Positions 4,797-7,731 of a DNA stretch of 7,731 bases are shown here, one piece after another. Position numbers and translations under genes: made by a program. Source of the stretch: DASYML01 sp034665545 (GTDB taxonomy: Bacteria; Acidobacteriota; Blastocatellia; Pyrinomonadales; Pyrinomonadaceae). The stretch lies in NCBI GenBank assembly GCA_034665545.1, contig JAXDFO010000399.1:1-7731 (forward strand), in the 5' to 3' direction. A model generated the notes under the pieces. It did no database searches and was not told where the DNA came from. It saw nothing but the letters and a program-made list of their open reading frames with translations. Every line of letters begins with the position of its first letter. Positions within the stretch are counted from its first letter, which is position 1.

Positions 4797-5447
4797 ATGC
4801 AAAAGGCTATGAAGAGATTTAGATTCACGTTCGTGCTTTTTTCAATGCTGCTCTTGCTGCTGCTGGCGACAAACGGCCTCGCGCAGAAGAACGCGACGAC
4901 GGGCGGCATTAAAGGAAAGGTCCGCGCGGAGAACGGCGCGAGCGTCGCGGGTGTGAATGTCATCGCTCGTCAAGGCGAGCGCGAAGTGACGCGCGTGTCG
5001 AGCAACAATAAGGGCGACTTTATGCTGGCGGGACTCGCGCCCGGTCGTTACGGCCTGACGTTTCGCAAGCCGGGCCTGAGCGTCGGCACGCTCGAAGACA
5101 TAGAAGTGCGCGCGGGCAAGACGCTCGAACTGCCGGATCGTCTCATCTTGAAAGTTGACGAGGGTACACTGGCCTTCCTGCGCGGCAGCGTCTTCAATGC
5201 GGCGGGGCGCAGCGTAGAAGGCGTGCGCGTCGAACTGGCTCGTCTGCAAGCTGACGGCACGACGAAGAAGCTTGATAGCCGGATTAGCAACGAGACGGGT
5301 TCTTTCGTTTTCCGGCTCACGCCGGAAGCGGCGAAGTATCGCGTCACGGTCAAGGCCGACGGGACTGCGCCCGTTTCAAAGGATGTGGAGATTGACGGGG
5401 CAGCCGTCTACCGCGTCGCACTCTCTTTGACCTCCGCTCCGAAGTAA
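4797..5447 (+). CDS. exported protein with two carboxypeptidase-regulatory-like repeats
   Basis: The 216-residue product has a signal peptide (basic KAMKRFRF, then a Leu-rich core at about 11-24, ending NGLAQ near 30). It is followed by two beta-sandwich repeats of the carboxypeptidase D regulatory-like type. Repeat one (37-118) carries GGIKGKVRAENGASVAGVNVIA, NNKGDFMLAGLAPGRYGLTF and a closing strand. Repeat two (125-213) repeats the pattern with AFLRGSVFNAAGRSVEGVRVEL and NETGSFVFRLTPEAAKYRVTV. There is no peptidase domain and none of these parts is catalytic, so it is probably a structural or binding protein in the periplasm or at the surface. The ATG at 4797 fits the leader; an in-frame ATG at 4809 is an alternative that would still keep the signal peptide. 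Neither has a good Shine-Dalgarno sequence. The HTH gene follows by 40 bases and may be co-transcribed. Confidence 0.88.
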   Translation: MQKAMKRFRFTFVLFSMLLLLLLATNGLAQKNATTGGIKGKVRAENGASVAGVNVIARQGEREVTRVSSNNKGDFMLAGLAPGRYGLTFRKPGLSVGTLEDIEVRAGKTLELPDRLILKVDEGTLAFLRGSVFNAAGRSVEGVRVELARLQADGTTKKLDSRISNETGSFVFRLTPEAAKYRVTVKADGTAPVSKDVEIDGAAVYRVALSLTSAPK

Positions 5448-5487
5448 GACGAAACATTCATCAGCCACGCAAGCGCGTGAACTTTCG

Positions 5488-5757
5488 ATGAGCGATGATA
5501 ACAACACACACGCGGACGCGCGCGAAGAATTTCTGACCGCGCGCCAACTCGCCGCCATCATGCAGGTCAGCGAAGCGACGGTGCGTCGCCTCGCACGCGC
5601 CGGGCGCATCCCCTCCGTTCGTCTCACGCCACGCCTCATACGTTTTCATCTTCAATCCGTGCGCGAAGCCCTCGACGGCGCGACCCGCTCACGCCATAAA
5701 GCAACCAAGCCGGAGCCTGAACAAAGCCCGCAACTATCATTCACAGATTTGCTTTGA
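5488..5757 (+). CDS. small HTH_17 (MerR/excisionase-type) DNA-binding protein
   Basis: This 89-residue protein is built around a winged helix-turn-helix of the HTH_17/excisionase type at about 15-62. FLTARQLAAIMQVSEATVRRLARAG forms the first two helices, and IPSVRLTPRLIRFHLQSVREAL the wing and third helix. The N-terminus is acidic and the C-terminal 25 residues are a Pro/Lys linker ending QLSFTDLL. Such domains serve both as phage or plasmid excisionases and as chromosomal regulators. No integrase or phage gene is nearby, so a local regulator is more likely, but its target is unknown. It lies 40 bases after the carboxypeptidase-regulatory-repeat gene on the same strand. No strong Shine-Dalgarno sequence precedes the ATG. 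Confidence 0.85.
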   Translation: MSDDNNTHADAREEFLTARQLAAIMQVSEATVRRLARAGRIPSVRLTPRLIRFHLQSVREALDGATRSRHKATKPEPEQSPQLSFTDLL

Positions 5758-5780
5758 GATTAAGAGCAAGCAGAAAGTAA

Positions 5781-5832
5781 GAAGGATGAGAGACGAGCTA
5801 TTCAATGATGAATAGCTCGTCTCTCATCCTTC
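5781..5832. terminator. perfect 23-bp inverted repeat between convergent genes, possible bidirectional terminator
   Basis: The arms at 5781-5803 and 5810-5832 are exactly complementary, with loop AATGAT. They begin GAAGGATGAGAGACGAG and contain the heptamer-like GATGAGA GACGAGC that is also found near 3456-3469. The repeat fills the 76-bp gap between the HTH gene stop (5757) and the minus-strand operon stop (5834). On the minus strand the following bases are T-rich (TTACTTTCTGCTTGCTC), which favours termination of that operon; on the plus strand there is no T-run. The stem is long and only about half G+C, so it also looks like an intergenic repeat. Confidence 0.55.
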
Positions 5833-5833
5833 A

Positions 5834-6394
5834 TCATTGCGGCTTCTTTCTTGCGACCAGCGCGGAGACATCTACCCACTGGCCGTCGCGTTTGATGTAG
5901 ATGCGCGGCTGGCGGATGGGGAATTTTTGGGCGAAGCGCGGGTTGGCGGCGAGGAAGCGGCGGACGGTCGCGCGGTCGCCCGTTGCCACGCGCCACTTGC
6001 CATCCTCGCGCACAAGGTACTGCTGCGCGACTATCTTGCCCTCGCTGGCAAACGGTTGTAGCACGCGACCGTAAAAGACCGTGTCAACTACGGCGAGGTC
6101 GCCGGAGGTGCGCACCGCGCCGATGTCCAGCCGGTCAAGCTCGTAAGCGTTGCGCGTGCGTTGCAACATGCTCGTGAACCGCTCGCGCGTAAAGCGCGCC
6201 CTCGAAGCGTTCGGCAGCAAATCGTAAAGCTCGCCGTACTGCCCAGACTTCAATCGCTCGAAAACGCTCTGGACCACGCCGCGAACCTCCGCCTCATCGG
6301 ACGCGGCGCGCGCCGCCTCGACCCGCGCGCCTGAAATAAAAAGCAGGACCAGTATCCCCAACAGCGCGGCGTATCTTTCAATTCTCGTCAACAT
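5834..6394 (-). CDS. exported NTF2-like protein of unknown function
   Basis: With the start at 6394 the protein has 186 residues. MLTRIERYAALLGILVLLFISGARVEA is a signal peptide. Residues 32-140 resemble an NTF2/SnoaL-like cone fold: a helical start (DEAEVRGVVQSVFERLKSGQYGELYDLL), a middle helix (RERFTSMLQRT), then strands with DLAVVDTVFYGR and QQYLVREDGKWRVATGD. The end (RIYIKRDGQWVDVSALVA) adds a short strand pair. No catalytic residues can be assigned; such folds often bind small ligands or are structural. Earlier in-frame ATGs exist (up to 6442), but GAGGT at 6404-6400, five bases before 6394, and the signal peptide support this start. It overlaps the upstream gene by 17 bases and is the last gene of the minus-strand operon. 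Confidence 0.82.
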   Translation of the reverse strand: MLTRIERYAALLGILVLLFISGARVEAARAASDEAEVRGVVQSVFERLKSGQYGELYDLLPNASRARFTRERFTSMLQRTRNAYELDRLDIGAVRTSGDLAVVDTVFYGRVLQPFASEGKIVAQQYLVREDGKWRVATGDRATVRRFLAANPRFAQKFPIRQPRIYIKRDGQWVDVSALVARKKPQ

Positions 6395-6656
6395 CTTCGA
6401 CCTCATCGCTTTCATCATGATCAATCTCGTCATCAATCTCATCGTCTGCTGGGATGATTTTTCGCTTCAGTTGGTTGCGAACATTGATAAACCAGGCGAC
6501 GACGCCGAGCGTCGCAAAGACGAAGGCCGCGCTCATATTCTCGCGCGCCAGAAAAACGACGGCGAAGATGAGGCAGATGCCCGCCGCGAAAATCCACCCG
6601 CGCTCGATGAGTAGTTGCTTCAACTGTGGCTCGGATGAAGAATGACGCGCGCTCAC
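6378..6656 (-). CDS. small membrane protein, two helices and acidic tail
   Basis: The product has 92 residues and begins with GTG at 6656, which overlaps the TGA of the upstream gene (GTGA at 6656-6653), a classic coupled arrangement. Two hydrophobic helices lie at 21-37 (WIFAAGICLIFAVVFLA) and 43-58 (AAFVFATLGVVAWFIN), with a short loop between. After the basic NQLKRK the last 25 residues are almost all Asp/Glu (DDEIDDEIDHDESDEVEDVDEN). Topology is probably hairpin-like; by the positive-inside rule the basic stretch would place the C-terminus in the cytoplasm. No family is recognised. The next gene's start lies within its last codons. Confidence 0.8.
   Translation of the reverse strand: MSARHSSSEPQLKQLLIERGWIFAAGICLIFAVVFLARENMSAAFVFATLGVVAWFINVRNQLKRKIIPADDEIDDEIDHDESDEVEDVDEN
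6400..6404 (-). promoter_or_regulatory. Shine-Dalgarno deciding the start at 6394
   Basis: GAGGT on the minus strand lies five bases before the ATG at 6394-6392. It sits inside the end of the upstream gene, as expected for overlapping, coupled genes. The longer in-frame starts have no comparable site and would add a poor N-terminus to the signal peptide. Confidence 0.6.
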
Positions 6657-7216
6657 TTAATCGTCAGCGCGACGGGAACGTTGATAGTGCCGGGCGGATA
6701 ACATGCCTTCTCGTCGCAAGCCTGTACGCGCAGTTTCAAGGGCAGGTCGCGCGCGCCCTTCGCGGCGTTCGCGGCGGCCTTGAGCGGCAACTTGATTTCC
6801 GTTTCGCCTTCATAGACGGCGAGCGGTTTTTCCGCGAAGGCGAAGGCGCGCGTCACAGAAGAGGGATACGCGGGCTTGCCTGCGGTCAGTCCTTCGCTCG
6901 CTTCGAGGCTCACCTCAGTCGGCTTGAGGTAAGCGAAGGTCGGCGGGTTGGCGTTGATGTGATAGCCATCTTTAATATGTAGCCTGACGGACACATCAAC
7001 CGCGCCGCCCGCCGTCACTTCCACGGGCGCGACGCTCGCCTTGACGACATCCGTTGACGAGACCTTCCCGGCGGACGAGGCTGTAGAAGCCGCAGGGCTG
7101 TCGGCCTCGGCGGGCGTATTCACCCTCGTCGTCGTGGTCTCTATGTGAGCGCAGGCCGAGAGGGCGAGCGATAAGGCGAAGCATGTGAGAAACGAAACGA
7201 TAGCTGGTCTCTGCAT
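6653..7216 (-). CDS. DsbD N-terminal-like (DsbD-alpha) lipoprotein
   Basis: This 187-residue protein begins with a lipoprotein signal peptide (MQRPAIVSFLTCFALSLALS) and a lipobox L19-S20-A21-C22, so it should be lipidated at C22. After a Ser/Thr/Ala-rich linker, residues 55-187 match the N-terminal immunoglobulin-like domain of thiol:disulfide interchange protein DsbD: DGYHINANPP at 83-92, LKPTEVSLE at 97-105 and QACDEKACYPPG at 165-176. C167 and C172 correspond to the redox pair that DsbD-alpha uses to reduce periplasmic partners. The DsbD membrane and thioredoxin domains are absent, so electrons would have to come from another protein. The start at 7216 has AAAAGGA six bases upstream; ATG at 7234 overlaps the previous stop (ATGA) and is the alternative. 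It is coupled to the next gene through GTGA. Confidence 0.87.
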   Translation of the reverse strand: MQRPAIVSFLTCFALSLALSACAHIETTTTRVNTPAEADSPAASTASSAGKVSSTDVVKASVAPVEVTAGGAVDVSVRLHIKDGYHINANPPTFAYLKPTEVSLEASEGLTAGKPAYPSSVTRAFAFAEKPLAVYEGETEIKLPLKAAANAAKGARDLPLKLRVQACDEKACYPPGTINVPVALTIK

Positions 7217-7222
7217 AAGTGG

Positions 7223-7230
7223 TCCTTTTA
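7223..7230 (-). promoter_or_regulatory. Shine-Dalgarno favouring the 7216 start
   Basis: TAAAAGGA on the minus strand lies six bases before ATG at 7216-7214. The earlier in-frame ATG at 7234 has no such site but overlaps the upstream TGA (ATGA), so coupled initiation there cannot be excluded. Both give a lipoprotein signal peptide. Confidence 0.5.
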
Positions 7231-7731
7231 TCATCTTGTTTGCGGTATGGGCTGGTCTTCATCCTGGACCAAACTGCGTGCGAGTTGCAAGCGACGGTTA
7301 CGCCGGACCAGATAGCGTACGAGCAGTCCGAGCGGGAGAAAGATGAGAATGGCGATGGGCAGCAGCGCGAGAATCGCCTGGATTAAAAAGAGCGTGATGC
7401 CAGCAGCGATGTCAACGCCGTTGCCGAAGGCTCGCCTGACCTGGTAGAAAAAGCCTGTCGTGTTGGTGTTGACGAGCAGGGCGGGCGAGGCCAGCGTGAC
7501 CGTGATGGTGGAAAGGCTGGACTGGTCTTCCAGATAACGACGGCGGCCTTCGAGCCGCTCTATCTCCGTCCGCACTTCCGCAAGTTGAGTCTGGACCTGT
7601 AATGCATCTGTGACGGTATGGGCCTGCTTCATGATTTCCATGAACTGAGCTTCGAGCGCGCGCTTGGCCTTGATGCGAGCTTCGAGGTCGTAGAATTCCT
7701 CCGTCACATCCTGGCCCGTAATCTTGTCTTG
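7231..7731 (-). CDS. DUF4349 domain protein, C-terminal part (runs off window)
   Basis: The reading frame is open to the window edge and reads QDKITGQDVTEEFYDLEARI without a start, so the visible 166 residues are the C-terminal part of a longer protein. DVTEEFYDLEARI, the long charged helix (about residues 14-70) and the LSTITVTL strand are the signature of DUF4349, a family of envelope proteins that usually begin with a lipoprotein or signal peptide. A hydrophobic segment (ITLFLIQAILALLPIAILIFLPLGLLV at about 112-138) and a basic tail follow, so this is a membrane protein with the tail probably inside. Its function is unknown. It is the first visible gene of the minus-strand operon and overlaps the longer DsbD-like start by four bases. 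Confidence 0.85.
   Translation of the reverse strand, partial: QDKITGQDVTEEFYDLEARIKAKRALEAQFMEIMKQAHTVTDALQVQTQLAEVRTEIERLEGRRRYLEDQSSLSTITVTLASPALLVNTNTTGFFYQVRRAFGNGVDIAAGITLFLIQAILALLPIAILIFLPLGLLVRYLVRRNRRLQLARSLVQDEDQPIPQTR

Noticed and set aside
5488..5757. phage or integrative-element excisionase
   Set aside because: The fold is excisionase-like, but no integrase, att site or phage gene is nearby and the base composition matches the chromosome.

Overview
The window reads as chromosome of a GC-rich bacterium, most likely an Acidobacteriota member (Blastocatellia/Pyrinomonadales-like). The main evidence is a VWFA protein of the type first catalogued in Acidobacteria (TIGR03436-like). 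It sits beside a secreted carboxypeptidase-regulatory-repeat protein and several small envelope proteins, all with strongly GC-biased codon use. The phylum call is an inference from gene content; there is no rRNA gene in the window.

Positions 1 to about 1630 are accessory DNA. The left edge holds the first 24 codons of an IS110-family (DEDD) transposase pointing out of the window. Behind it is a structured non-coding stretch that could carry the element's bridge RNA. Next come a perfect 13-bp hairpin, an attC-like core and one AT-rich gene (354-1382). That gene encodes a DUF4062 domain joined to a nucleoside-deoxyribosyltransferase/TIR-like domain, which looks like a stand-alone defence-type protein. 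Its composition (23 G+C in 60 bases at 361-420) contrasts with the chromosomal genes (38 in 60 at 1681-1740). The AT-rich stretch after it holds a second 13-bp hairpin and three tandem copies of an ACTTTATT-centred repeat, and it ends directly at ruvC.

Positions 1632 to 3410 are chromosomal genes on the plus strand: ruvC (Holliday junction resolvase), an exported SH3-like protein, and a small LysW-like zinc-ribbon protein that starts with GTG and has a very acidic tail. A convergent spacer with degenerate heptamer repeats follows. Then comes the minus-strand VWFA gene, divergent from a plus-strand pair (carboxypeptidase-regulatory repeats, then a HTH_17 DNA-binding protein). Good -10 boxes for both directions lie in the 207-bp divergent spacer.

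The right end is a tight minus-strand operon read from the window edge inward: DUF4349 protein (cut by the window), DsbD N-terminal-like lipoprotein, small two-helix membrane protein, and exported NTF2-like protein. Its genes overlap or nearly abut, so they are probably translated together. The operon meets the HTH gene at a perfect 23-bp inverted repeat whose sequence is related to the other convergent spacer.

The most interesting parts are the two-domain DUF4062/TIR-like gene in its small foreign island, the unexplained repeats at that island's ruvC-side edge, and the possible bridge-RNA region of the IS110 element.
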